Of a stretch of 64,000 bases of DNA, positions 28,205 through 36,076 are shown in pieces. The notes under the pieces are model-generated. The model did not search any database. It was not told where the DNA came from and worked only from the letters and a program-made list of their open reading frames with translations. Made by a program: the position numbers and the translations under genes. Numbering within the stretch: the first letter of the stretch is position 1; every line of letters starts with the position of its first letter. Source of the DNA: Anoxybacteroides rupiense (lineage in GTDB: Bacteria > Bacillota > Bacilli > Bacillales > Anoxybacillaceae); the NCBI RefSeq assembly GCF_014196195.1, contig NZ_JACIDF010000005.1, positions 186,001 to 250,000 on the forward strand. Reading direction: 5' to 3'.

Positions 28205-28420
28205 ATGAAAACGTACCGTGTATGTTGGAATTCGTTCGTAGAGGACGGAAGCGTTTTGCAAGGAAGAAGCCTTGTATATGCTCATTCGCCAGAAGAGGCG
28301 ATAAAACAAGTCATTACAAAAAAAATGAAAGAATATCGTCTGCGCCCGGAATGGATGAGAATTGAATCCGTTTTAGAACTACAAGATTTACATGAAAGCG
28401 AAAATGGGACTGACGATTAA
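28205..28420 (+). CDS. Small hypothetical protein
   Basis: The 71-residue protein begins MKTYRVCWNSFVEDGS and contains SPEEAIKQVITKKMKEY, a pattern of short beta strands and a helix. AAGG lies 8 bases before the ATG, which I prefer to the upstream GTG at 28196. It is acidic at the C-terminus (HESENGTDD). I do not recognise the family; it precedes the yfhD end of the conserved backbone. Confidence 0.55.
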   Translation: MKTYRVCWNSFVEDGSVLQGRSLVYAHSPEEAIKQVITKKMKEYRLRPEWMRIESVLELQDLHESENGTDD

Positions 28421-28548
28421 TCATGAAGAAGAAATGAAACCCATGGTACTAGTGGAGCGTTACATGATCGATATCGATTGGTGATCCGCTTTCGAGAGTC
28501 GGGCGATCGAACCACACTGATCCCAAACAAATGAGGGATGTTAAAATG

Positions 28549-28584
28549 GTTGTAGACAAAGTCCATGTGGACTTTGTCTACAAC
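28549..28584. repeat. Palindrome of repeat family B
   Basis: GTTGTAGACAAAGTCCA and TGGACTTTGTCTACAAC form a near-perfect 36-base palindrome. The preceding ATGAGGGATGTTAAAATG is also found before the copy at 36.0 kb. Confidence 0.7.
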
Positions 28585-28614
28585 CTGATTGCTTCTGTTT
28601 TTTAAAAACAGTTT

Positions 28615-28803
28615 CTAGTTGTTTCGTCTTTGACTTTGACGAATTCCGGAAGCAGCTGCGCGTGCTTCAGCTTCTAAATCTTCATGATCGGCAAGTTCAC
28701 GTGAATATTCAACATCTAAACCATCCGATTTGAGCTGTTTTGGAACTTGTGGAAGAGATGCTTTGTTTTTGTCGCGTGTGCGTTGTCCTCGAGATCTGCC
28801 CAT
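28615..28803 (-). CDS. yfhD: YfhD family protein
   Basis: The 62-residue, highly charged protein reads MGRSRGQRTRDKNKASLPQV then EYSRELADHEDLEAEARA, matching the B. subtilis YfhD pattern (basic N-terminus, LPQVP, acidic ELAD block). The inner ATG at 28803 is used because GGAGGGGAC lies just upstream. YfhD has no known function; it marks the start of the conserved yfh gene order here. Confidence 0.85.
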   Translation of the reverse strand: MGRSRGQRTRDKNKASLPQVPKQLKSDGLDVEYSRELADHEDLEAEARAAASGIRQSQRRNN

Positions 28804-28892
28804 AACAATTGTCCCCTCCATAGCTAGGATGAATCAATCTTGATTCATGTTTAGGATGACACAGCGCGGAAAAAGTATAAGTAGTACATAAA

Positions 28893-29044
28893 TGTTGATG
28901 ATCCATTATTTTACTAAAAAATACAGGATGGTCTCGTTTCTGCCTTCTTTTCTCAGACAAAAACGCCAGAAGGCCCATTCATTTGCCCGCTGGCGTTCCT
29001 AAGCATCAAACGATGTCAAATGGTTGTTATTAGGATCATCAACA
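28893..29044. repeat. MITE-like dispersed repeat, family A copy 4
   Basis: Perfect terminal inverted repeats TGTTGATGATCC (28893-28904) and GGATCATCAACA (29033-29044). The interior hairpin has AACGCCAG and CTGGCGTT arms. This is the cleanest copy and lies between yfhD and yfhE. Confidence 0.85.
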
Positions 29045-29067
29045 CAGCTGTCAATAGCAGGATTGGA

Positions 29068-29196
29068 TTAATGACGGGCTTTTTTTGCTGTATAGCCCCC
29101 GGCTCGATCAGCCAATTTGAACTCGCGTGAATAGATCACTTCTTGAGCGCTAGACAGGGTGTTTTTTGTTTTTTCGCGTTTTCGTTTCTCATTCAT
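29068..29196 (-). CDS. yfhE: YfhE family protein
   Basis: A 42-residue basic peptide: MNEKRKREKTKNTLSSAQEV followed by IYSREFKLADRAGGYTAKK. The SAQEVxYSREFKxADRxGG core is that of YfhE, and the position between yfhD and the yfhF/recX block agrees. No close Shine-Dalgarno match is seen beyond GAGGGCAAAACG before the ATG. Function unknown. Confidence 0.8.
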   Translation of the reverse strand: MNEKRKREKTKNTLSSAQEVIYSREFKLADRAGGYTAKKARH

Positions 29197-29305
29197 CGTT
29201 TTGCCCTCGCTTTACGGCAGTTTTTTCATTGTTATTTTTCCCTATCCGCCTTCATTTTATGCAAAAAAAGGAACTGCTCAGCCAACTGTGAGAGTTCCTC
29301 TTTGT

Positions 29306-29866
29306 CTACGCTTCTTTTCTTTGCTGTTCTTCTTCTAAAAGCAGAGGACAGCGCATCGTATAAAGCGTGTAGTTATCTTTTGAAATTTCGTATAAATGAT
29401 AGATATCCTTACCTTGGTTGATTTCGTCAAATAAGCTTTTCCTTCTTTCATTTGCTAATGTGACATAAGGGAGTTTTTCGGCTGCTTTTATCGAGCGGAC
29501 ATTCACTTTGCGAATTCTCATAAAAATGGTTTGAATAGAAAGTTCATAAAATAATTCGTTAAAGAATGCCTGCTTTGCTTGTTGATTGTAACCTTGGCCG
29601 TGATAAGGCTTGCCTAGCCATGTTCCTAAAAATCCTGCTCCATCTTGAACATCGAACAAGCTAATCGTGCCGATCGGATTGCCCCATTCATCTAAAATGG
29701 TCCGCGAAATGAGCTCACCGCGCTCTTCGGCTTCGATGGTTTGTTTAGTAATAAAGAGAAATTCCTCATAGGAATGGGCTTTTTGGCGCACAAAAGGGAA
29801 GACCTCAGGGTGCACCATTAGTTCGTAAAGAGCTTGACAATCCTGCAATTCACGTTTTTTTAACAT
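29306..29866 (-). CDS. GNAT family N-acetyltransferase
   Basis: The 186-residue protein has the GNAT acetyl-CoA fold: the GTISLFDVQDGAGFLGTWLG strands followed by the pyrophosphate-binding motif PYHGQGYNQQAKQA, then NVRSIKAAEKLPY. It resembles the ribosomal-protein/small-molecule acetyltransferase group (RimJ/RimL-like). ATG at 29866 is chosen because GGAGGG lies 8 bases upstream. An unusual structured, tRNA-like element lies directly upstream on the same strand and may form part of its leader. The substrate is unknown. Confidence 0.8.
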   Translation of the reverse strand: MLKKRELQDCQALYELMVHPEVFPFVRQKAHSYEEFLFITKQTIEAEERGELISRTILDEWGNPIGTISLFDVQDGAGFLGTWLGKPYHGQGYNQQAKQAFFNELFYELSIQTIFMRIRKVNVRSIKAAEKLPYVTLANERRKSLFDEINQGKDIYHLYEISKDNYTLYTMRCPLLLEEEQQRKEA

Positions 29867-29908
29867 TGCATTTCCCTCCTGTTTTGAGGGCAGCTTACAC
29901 GTGGGAAA

Positions 29909-29957
29909 CCACCCTCGAAATTTTTTAATGTATTTCAATCAAAAAATTTCGGGGTGG
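29909..29957. repeat. Long inverted repeat beside the tRNA-like element
   Basis: The arms CCACCCTCGAAATTTTTT (29909-29926) and AAAAAATTTCGGGGTGG (29941-29957) pair over 17 bases with one bulge around a 14-base loop. The right arm is the tail of the T-arm-like sequence, so the two structures exclude each other. Confidence 0.75.
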
Positions 29958-30018
29958 GAATCGAACCCACTAGAACCAGCATCTCGGCTGGTGGCGCACC
30001 ATTTGCCTTCCCTTGATT
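29937..30018 (-). ncRNA. tRNA-like structured RNA or decayed tRNA 3' half
   Basis: On the minus strand the outer stem AATCAAGGG...CCC...TTGATT encloses three hairpins: GGC/GCC around AAATGGTGC (D-arm-like), ACCAGC/GCTGGT around CGAGAT, and GTGGG TTCGATT CCCAC, a textbook tRNA T-arm. No 7-base acceptor stem can be drawn next to the T-arm and the middle loop has 6 bases, so it is not a normal tRNA gene. It lies 70 bases upstream of the GNAT start codon. Confidence 0.4.
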
Positions 30019-30110
30019 TGAAGCGTCATTATCTAATTGTAGGTCCATTTTTCATGTAATGGCTTCCTTCATCATACATGATTATGTGTAAAAAGGAAAT
30101 AGCTTTTTTG

Positions 30111-31238
30111 TTAATTTTTTGTGTATATCATTTCCCCATTTACCATGGTGAAAATAGGTTTTGCCAAGTAGTGGAACGGATGGGCATTCCATAGAACAAG
30201 ATCCGCGTCTTTACCAACCTCTAGGCTGCCGATGTGCTCATCCACTCCTAAATTGCGTGCTGGAAGAATCGTGATTCCTTCGATTGCTTTTTGCTCTTCC
30301 AGTCCCTCACGGACAGCGACGGAAGCACAAATATTTAAATATTGAATAGGCGTATAGGGATGATCGGTTGTTATTGACACTTCGACACCGGCATCATGAA
30401 GAATTTTATATGTCATCCAGCTTTTATTTGTCAGTTCGACCTTTGAGCGGCGTGTCAAGGTTGGCCCGACCGATACTTTTAATTTTTTCTCACCTAATTC
30501 TTTGGCGATAAAGTGTCCTTCTGTGCAATGCTCAATACGTAAATCGAGATGAAACTCTTCTGCGAAGCGGATAGCGGAAATAATGTCATCAGCTCTATGA
30601 GCATGAATGCGTACAGGGATTTCTCGTTTGAGTGCACGAACAATTGGGGCCATGCGCAAATCTTCAGGATGAGTGCAATATTTTGCTTTATAAAAGGTTT
30701 CACGAAGCATTCCCATAATGCCCATGCGGGTAATGGATGCTTCGCTGCCATTGCTGTGGATGCGCTTTGGATTTTCCCCGAGCGCAATTTTTAAACCGGC
30801 CGTTTCTTTTATTAACATGCGAGAAACGTTTGTTCCATATGTTTTAATAACGGAAGTCGTTCCGCCGATCACATTGGCGCTGCCCGGCATAATGTGAACG
30901 GCTGTAATCCCATGAGAAATAGCATCACGGAAGCCGGGATCAAAAGGATAGACGCTATCGATCGCTCGAATATGAGGTGTCATCATTTCGATCGTTTCAT
31001 TGGCATCGTTTCCTGCCCAGCCTGTTCCTTCGTCATACAAGCCAAGATGTGTATGAACATCAATGAAACCAGGAAATAAATGCTTTCCTCCACAATCAAT
31101 CACTTCTGTTTGTTCATCAGGACATAATTGATAGTCGATTGCTTTGATTCTTCCATTTTCTATAAGTAAATCTGCCTGATGCATCGTCGCACTTGTGATA
31201 GGATGAATCGTTGCATTGGTTAATAATCGTTTTTTCAT
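30111..31238 (-). CDS. Amidohydrolase (metal-dependent hydrolase, imidazolonepropionase-like)
   Basis: The 375-residue protein belongs to the amidohydrolase superfamily. It has the first metal motif DVHTHLG after PGFI, then RIHAHRADD, IEHCTEG and STTDHPYTP (metal and catalytic His/Asp residues), and ends with the usual GSLEVGKDADLVLWN. Related proteins cleave cyclic amides or peptides (imidazolonepropionase, prolidase-like enzymes); the substrate here cannot be told. ATG at 31238 with GGGAG 6-7 bases upstream is preferred over a TTG two codons earlier. It is not part of the B. subtilis yfh cluster and so is a lineage-specific insertion. Confidence 0.87.
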   Translation of the reverse strand: MKKRLLTNATIHPITSATMHQADLLIENGRIKAIDYQLCPDEQTEVIDCGGKHLFPGFIDVHTHLGLYDEGTGWAGNDANETIEMMTPHIRAIDSVYPFDPGFRDAISHGITAVHIMPGSANVIGGTTSVIKTYGTNVSRMLIKETAGLKIALGENPKRIHSNGSEASITRMGIMGMLRETFYKAKYCTHPEDLRMAPIVRALKREIPVRIHAHRADDIISAIRFAEEFHLDLRIEHCTEGHFIAKELGEKKLKVSVGPTLTRRSKVELTNKSWMTYKILHDAGVEVSITTDHPYTPIQYLNICASVAVREGLEEQKAIEGITILPARNLGVDEHIGSLEVGKDADLVLWNAHPFHYLAKPIFTMVNGEMIYTKN

Positions 31239-31568
31239 CGCCAACTCCCTTGTTGTCCGTGTTTGATCTGTTCTTTAAGCACGGGTTTGTGATGAAGAAT
31301 TCCAAAACTTCAGACGGAGCGATCACTTGAGTGTTATCGCCATCGATAAAGAATCATGGCCGTATAACTAAAAGGCGGAGCAGTTACCCTGTTGACGGCC
31401 AGAGGCAATTTGGGACTTGCGTTTATCAAACGGATGTGTAAAAAGAGTGAAGATCCATCCATGGATCTCGTCATTCCACTATTGAAAAACGGCAAGAATC
31501 TCATATAAAAGAGTCAAATGTTCCAAAGCTATATTCTGATGATAGGAAATAGCTACGACAGTCTTCTC
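31239..31568. other. Intergenic region without supported gene
   Basis: No gene, RNA motif or known repeat was recognised. Confidence 0.4.
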
Positions 31569-32489
31569 CTATAATTCGTCGCTGTCTTTGAATAGATGGA
31601 GCAGTGCCGTGTCAAGAGAAGGAAAAGAAAACGAAAATCCTGATTCTTGTAGCTTTTTGGGAATGACTCGTTGACCTTCTAATACGAGGCTGCTCTTTTC
31701 TCCTAAAAGCAACCGCAGCATTGGTTCGGAAATAGGCAACCAATGAGGGCGCTTTAGAACGAAAGCTATTGTTTTCCCTAATTCATCCATCGTAACAGGA
31801 GACGGTGCTGTTAGATTGACAGGTCCGACAAGCTGTTCATGGGTTAGCATATATTCGATGGCTCGAACAACATCCTCTATATGAATCCATGAGACCCATT
31901 GCTTCCCCGATCCGATTGTTCCGCCCATCCAGCAGCGATATGGGAGCGCTATTTTTCCAAGCGCTCCTCCGTTTTTGCCGATAATGATGCCAAAACGAGC
32001 AAAAATGGTACGAGTTCCGAGTATTTGGGCCTGACTTGCTTCCTTTTCCCATTTCTTGACGGTTTGCGCAAGAAAATCGTTTCCAATCGTTTCCGTGTTT
32101 TCGGTGAATGTATCGGCGAAGGAAGTTCCGTAAATGCCGATCGCGCTAGCGTTAATGAACACACGGGGGAGAGAAGGCAAAAGGCGCATAAAACGAATGA
32201 TTTCTTTCGTGGAAGATAATCGGCTTTGGACGATTCGCTCTTTTCGTTTTTTTGTCCATCTTCCGCTGTTAATGGACTCTCCAGCCAAGTTAATGATCGC
32301 ATCAAGTGAGGGAAGCGCGGCTTCTGGGCGGCTTTTAGATGTCATCCATTGCATATAATGGACATTTGGCAACGAAGATGTGGGAGGGGTTCTTCTTGTC
32401 AAAATGTATAATTCATGATTCTTTTGCTGTAAGTAATGTGTGAGCGTTTTCCCAACAAAACCGGTTCCTCCAGCAATTGCAATGTTCAA
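31569..32489 (-). CDS. yfhF: TIGR01777 family NAD(P)-dependent epimerase/oxidoreductase
   Basis: The 306-residue extended short-chain dehydrogenase has the N-terminal Rossmann motif [16 protein letters not shown], then [18 protein letters not shown] typical of the YfhF/SulA-like group, and a C-terminal substrate domain. TTG at 32489 gives the family's usual MNIAxxGGTGFxG start with AGAGGTGG about 5 bases upstream; a GTG three codons earlier is less likely. It is divergent from recX, as in B. subtilis. Substrate unknown. Confidence 0.88.
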   Translation of the reverse strand: MNIAIAGGTGFVGKTLTHYLQQKNHELYILTRRTPPTSSLPNVHYMQWMTSKSRPEAALPSLDAIINLAGESINSGRWTKKRKERIVQSRLSSTKEIIRFMRLLPSLPRVFINASAIGIYGTSFADTFTENTETIGNDFLAQTVKKWEKEASQAQILGTRTIFARFGIIIGKNGGALGKIALPYRCWMGGTIGSGKQWVSWIHIEDVVRAIEYMLTHEQLVGPVNLTAPSPVTMDELGKTIAFVLKRPHWLPISEPMLRLLLGEKSSLVLEGQRVIPKKLQESGFSFSFPSLDTALLHLFKDSDEL

Positions 32490-32575
32490 TTCATCCACCT
32501 CTTTTCTTTTTTACATAGTTCGCTTTATCGATGCTTGATTCCTTTTTTGATATCATAAATGATGGAGGGTTGATC

Positions 32576-33391
32576 ATGCTTATTATTAAAATTGAGGTGC
32601 AGCAAGAAAACCGGGAACGTTTGATGATTCATGCACTTAAGGAAAATGGAGAACGCTTCTCGTTTAGTGTGGATCAAAATGTGCTGATTGAGTTTCGGCT
32701 GAAAAAAGGAATGGAAGTGGATGAATTTACATTTCAAGAAATAGTATATGCAGATGAAGTGAAAAAAGCATATCAAATAGCGCTTCATTTTCTTTCGTAT
32801 CGCATGCGTTCTGAACAAGAAGTGGTCAATCATTTAAAGAAAAAAGGGAAAACGGAAGCCGTTATCCGCGACGTGCTACATGAATTAAAGAAACATCAAT
32901 ATGTAAATGACGAAGAGTTTGCGCACGCTTATGTCCAAACACAAATAAAAACCACTTTAAAGGGGCCGGCCGTTATTCGCAGAGAGCTTGAAGGCTTGGG
33001 GATTGCAGAAGATCTCATTGAACAGACCTTGTTGTTATTGACAGAGGATCGCCAGCTAGAAGCCGCCAAAAAGCTATATGAAAAAGCGATGAAACAGACC
33101 AAGCATCGTTCTGCTTATGAATGGAAGCAATATATTGAACAGCTATTGCAGCGCAAAGGATTTCCACGATGGATGGCTCAAAAAATAACGGATGAGCATG
33201 CACAAGCTCCAGACGAAGCAAAAGAATGGGAGGCGCTTGAGCACCATGCGCGGAAGGCCCATCGTCGTTATCAGGCTTATAATGGTTTGATATATGACCA
33301 AAAAATGAAGCAAGCGCTATATCGAAAAGGTTTTTCGCTTGAAAAAATTAATGAAATGCTAAATAAGCTAAAAGAAGAGGAAAATCAATGA
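32576..33391 (+). CDS. recX: Recombination regulator RecX
   Basis: RecX modulates RecA filament formation and activity. The 271-residue protein is built of three-helix repeats, for example ALHFLSYRMRSEQEVVNHL and DEEFAHAYVQTQIKTTLKGP, typical of RecX and of the long Bacillus form. I use ATG 32576 with GGAGGG 7 bases upstream rather than the upstream ATG at 32531. Position next to yfhF and before yfhH matches the B. subtilis order. Confidence 0.93.
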   Translation: MLIIKIEVQQENRERLMIHALKENGERFSFSVDQNVLIEFRLKKGMEVDEFTFQEIVYADEVKKAYQIALHFLSYRMRSEQEVVNHLKKKGKTEAVIRDVLHELKKHQYVNDEEFAHAYVQTQIKTTLKGPAVIRRELEGLGIAEDLIEQTLLLLTEDRQLEAAKKLYEKAMKQTKHRSAYEWKQYIEQLLQRKGFPRWMAQKITDEHAQAPDEAKEWEALEHHARKAHRRYQAYNGLIYDQKMKQALYRKGFSLEKINEMLNKLKEEENQ

Positions 33392-33779
33392 AGTAGAAAT
33401 AAGCCTTGTTTATCTGTGGGGCTCGGTGTGCATGAGATGCAACAGATCTCTCAACATTTGTTTCCACGCGAGCGGTCGACGGTCGGGCGATTAAACACCG
33501 ACCGTCGAAAAAGATGAGATTCTGCTTTTGAAGCGGCCATCAGTCCCAGCTTCTTATGGCATCTGTAAAAAACGATATGAGCGGGCATTTAAGTCGACTA
33601 GAAAACGATGAAAGCCATGGGATGGCGTTGGAAAATTCATTGATTTATCGCAACGCTCTTATGCAGCTTCCCCCTTCATGAATAAAACCAGCTGGAACGA
33701 TATATTTTGCTGACGTGATCAGAAGCCAATGTTCCACTGGCATATGAAATGGGGATGTGACGATCACTGATATGGATGG
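33392..33779. other. Intergenic region with a GC-rich palindrome
   Basis: CGACGGTCGG (33477-33486) and CCGACCGTCG (33498-33507) form a strong hairpin but without a T-run on either side in the right place, so termination is doubtful. No gene was seen. Confidence 0.5.
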
Positions 33780-34463
33780 CTATAACAACTTATTCGATTC
33801 AATGATCATTTCAGCCTGTCCATTTTCATTTTGAATAATATACTCAGCGATTTGTTCAGGAGGAAGAAGGCGGGAACGGTCTTGAATATGATCGGTTCCT
33901 TCCCAAAAAGGCGTGTCCATTCCTCCCATGTATACGGCTGTTATAGAAATAGGAGTGTTCTCAAGCTCTTTAACAAGACTTTCAGTAAATCCGCGAACTG
34001 CAAATTTAGTGGCTGCATAAACAGATTCATTTACTTTTCCTCGCAGTCCGGCTGTCGAGATAATATTGATGATTTTTGCTTTAGGCAATGTTTGAAAATA
34101 GGGAAGAAAAGCTTTTGTCATATAAATGGTTCCGCAAACATTCGTTTCGATCATTTCATGAATTTGTTCGCATGTGAGGGAAGCGAGAGAACCAAAATGC
34201 CCGATCCCAGCGTTATTAATTAGACACCTTATTTTATGCTGCTGGATGATTTGTGCTGATACTTGGCAAACGTCTTCATAGCTTCGGATATCTAATGTGT
34301 AAATAAATGCTTGGCCTTCATTTGCTTCAATTTCTTGTTTAACGGCGAAAAGAGGGTGCTCTCGTCTCCCCATTAAAATGATGGGATGCCCTTTCTTAGC
34401 GTATTTCAAAGCTAGTTGCTTTCCTAGGCCTGTTCCTGCCCCTGTAATGACGATTGCTTCCAT
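33780..34463 (-). CDS. Short-chain dehydrogenase/reductase (SDR)
   Basis: The 227-residue classical SDR has the cofactor motif TGAGTGLG near the N-terminus, NNAG, a catalytic serine in IISTAG and the YAATK catalytic Tyr/Lys. An Arg-rich stretch after strand 2 (GRREH) suggests NADPH. ATG at 34463 is chosen because GGAGGATAAG lies upstream. It faces yfhH and takes the place where B. subtilis has other yfh genes. Substrate unknown. Confidence 0.88.
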   Translation of the reverse strand: MEAIVITGAGTGLGKQLALKYAKKGHPIILMGRREHPLFAVKQEIEANEGQAFIYTLDIRSYEDVCQVSAQIIQQHKIRCLINNAGIGHFGSLASLTCEQIHEMIETNVCGTIYMTKAFLPYFQTLPKAKIINIISTAGLRGKVNESVYAATKFAVRGFTESLVKELENTPISITAVYMGGMDTPFWEGTDHIQDRSRLLPPEQIAEYIIQNENGQAEMIIESNKLL

Positions 34464-34629
34464 ATGCTTATCCTCCGTTGACTGCTGTTCTTTATCCATC
34501 GTGGCTTGAATAATGGCTTTATAGCCTATCCGTTCATCCATGTATACAACTTGAAAATCATAACAGGTTTTTATTAGGAGATCAAGATGTCCAAATTATA
34601 CTATAATGAAAAGCGAGGAGGAATGAAAG

Positions 34630-34947
34630 ATGATGCAAAAACGGTATAGCGAGATGACAGAATATGAGCTGAAGCAAGAAATAGCCGCACTGACGGAAAA
34701 GGCGCGCAAAGCAGAACAAATGGGAATGGTGAATGAATTAGCGGTTTATGAGCGGAAAATCGCTATGGCAAAGGCGTATTTATTGAATCCAGAGGATTTT
34801 CAGCCCGGAGATATATATGAAATTGATGGAGATCCTGGCTCTTTTTTTAAAATTCGTTATTTAAACGGAGTGTTTGCATGGGGATACCGATTGAATGGCG
34901 ATGGTGAAGAGGAGGCTTTGCCGATTTCTTTGTTAATGAAGGCGTAA
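34630..34947 (+). CDS. yfhH: YfhH family protein (DUF1811)
   Basis: The 105-residue protein has an N-terminal helical hairpin (YSEMTEYELKQEIAALTEKA) and a C-terminal SH3-like strand region (FQPGDIYEIDGDPGSFFKI, then YLNGVFAWGYRL), the DUF1811 arrangement. Position after recX agrees with B. subtilis. The ATG follows GAGGAATGAAAG. No function has been established for the family. Confidence 0.88.
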   Translation: MMQKRYSEMTEYELKQEIAALTEKARKAEQMGMVNELAVYERKIAMAKAYLLNPEDFQPGDIYEIDGDPGSFFKIRYLNGVFAWGYRLNGDGEEEALPISLLMKA

Positions 34948-34979
34948 CAGCCAGAGATGTGAAAGCTCTCTGGCTGTTA
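34945..34979. terminator. Bidirectional hairpin between yfhH and the ypzG-like gene
   Basis: GTAACAGCCAGAGA and TCTCTGGCTGTTAC pair perfectly at the junction of two convergent genes. It lacks a long T-run, so termination is presumed from position. Confidence 0.6.
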
Positions 34980-34986
34980 CGCAAGC

Positions 34987-35148
34987 TTACGATTGTTTTC
35001 TTGTTTGTCGTTCTAAAATCATTAAATCGACGGTTTGTTGCGTTTCGCCATTAACTTGGGAGTGGGCATGCTTTGGGTTCGCCCATGGCTGCTGAAACGG
35101 ATTGGAATAAAGATTATTGTAAAATTTTTTTCGAGAATGACGATTCAC
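34987..35148 (-). CDS. YpzG family small protein
   Basis: The 53-residue protein contains YSNPFQQPWANPKHAHSQVN followed by GETQQT, the hallmark of YpzG-type sporulation-associated small proteins. The start is GTG at 35148, chosen because AGGAGGTG lies 8 bases upstream. It is next to the spore protein gene sspK. Function unknown; spore-related expression is inferred from neighbours. Confidence 0.78.
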   Translation of the reverse strand: MNRHSRKKFYNNLYSNPFQQPWANPKHAHSQVNGETQQTVDLMILERQTRKQS

Positions 35149-35292
35149 GATCCGGCACCTCCTGTATAGACGCCTAAGCCGGGAAAATTCGTCATGGACG
35201 TCTATAGATACATTCAGGGTAAAAAAACTTGACATAAGCAAGACATGAAAACGGATGAAAAACGATGGACGTCATTAAATAAGTGTAAGACG

Positions 35293-35448
35293 TTATTCAT
35301 CCCGATGATTTGAAGCGCTCATGCGTTCCTGCGGATGGGTATTAATCGTGCCATTTGCGCGCTTAGAAGCGTATTCTGCCTTGGCACGAGGTTCGCCTTC
35401 TAATTTGTTATGATTTTGGTTAGGGAAGTTGCGTTCTTTATTGCGCAT
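35293..35448 (-). CDS. sspK: Small acid-soluble spore protein K
   Basis: The 51-residue protein [20 protein letters not shown]... with [10 protein letters not shown] and THPQERM matches SspK, a minor small acid-soluble protein of the spore core. ATG 35448 follows AAGGGGAAAC. Expression late in the forespore (sigma G) is known for B. subtilis SspK; no promoter element was verified here. The presence of sspK supports a spore-forming host. Confidence 0.92.
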   Translation of the reverse strand: MRNKERNFPNQNHNKLEGEPRAKAEYASKRANGTINTHPQERMSASNHRDE

Positions 35449-35563
35449 GACTCTGTTTCCCCTTTCGTCATTCCTGTTTGTGTTGTTTGCCAACACATTT
35501 TTAGTATAGCGAATTGTCGACATGTTATGTGTTCAAATCTTGGCAGGAAAGGAGAGGAAAACG

Positions 35564-35839
35564 ATGACAATGAACGCATATTTTGAGCGGCTGACAAAGG
35601 AGTTGCTCGACCAAAATGATGCGCTGGCATATGCACAAGCACGAACGTGGGTAGAGCTATTATGGGAGGATTTTGAAGCTACTTATGCGCGTGCAGGTTA
35701 TTCCTATAAGGGAAAAGAATTAACAGAAAGAGTGGTTCGACAATGGATTAGGCAATATGGTGCCAAGCTCCATGAATTCGAGGCCACAAATCCTAAGTAC
35801 AAGCATTTACTAAACCGAGACGACTATTTAAAGCACTAA
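35564..35839 (+). CDS. yfhJ: YfhJ family protein
   Basis: The 91-residue protein contains AQARTWVELLWEDFEATYAR followed by AGYSYKGKELTE and ATNPKYKHLLN, matching YfhJ. It may be related to WVELL-domain proteins of unknown role. The ATG follows AAGGAGAGG. It is divergent from sspK as in B. subtilis. Confidence 0.88.
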   Translation: MTMNAYFERLTKELLDQNDALAYAQARTWVELLWEDFEATYARAGYSYKGKELTERVVRQWIRQYGAKLHEFEATNPKYKHLLNRDDYLKH

Positions 35840-35867
35840 ATAGGTGGTTGGTGGTTTCAACCGCTTT

Positions 35868-36044
35868 CATCCTGTGTCGCTGACCTTGTTTGTCCGCTTA
35901 AAACGTTTTGATTCGATTTGCGTCTTCACTCGGCTGCGTTCCTTGCTTGCCAAGCGTTTTCAAGCCGGTCTGATATGCAGCCAGCACAAGATAATGAGGA
36001 CGTTAAAATGATTGTAGACAAAGCCCATTTGACTTTGTCTACAA
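35868..36044. repeat. Dispersed repeat family B, long copy
   Basis: It starts CCGCTTTCATCCTGTGTC and contains TTGCTTGCCAAGCGTTTTCA. It ends with the palindrome TTGTAGACAAAG/CTTTGTCTACAA (36012-36044). Parts recur at 15.3, 28.5 and 57.1 kb. Confidence 0.65.
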
Positions 36045-36076
36045 CGTGAAGCGATTGTGGGGATTTCAATCACTTA

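Noticed and set aside
29937-30018. A functional tRNA gene on the minus strand
   Set aside because: The T-arm is perfect, but no 7-base acceptor stem pairs next to it and the middle hairpin has a 6-base loop with no clear anticodon arrangement.
33470-33510. Terminator after recX
   Set aside because: The stem is strong, but it is followed by AAAAAG rather than T residues on the + strand, and on the minus strand the T-run precedes the stem.
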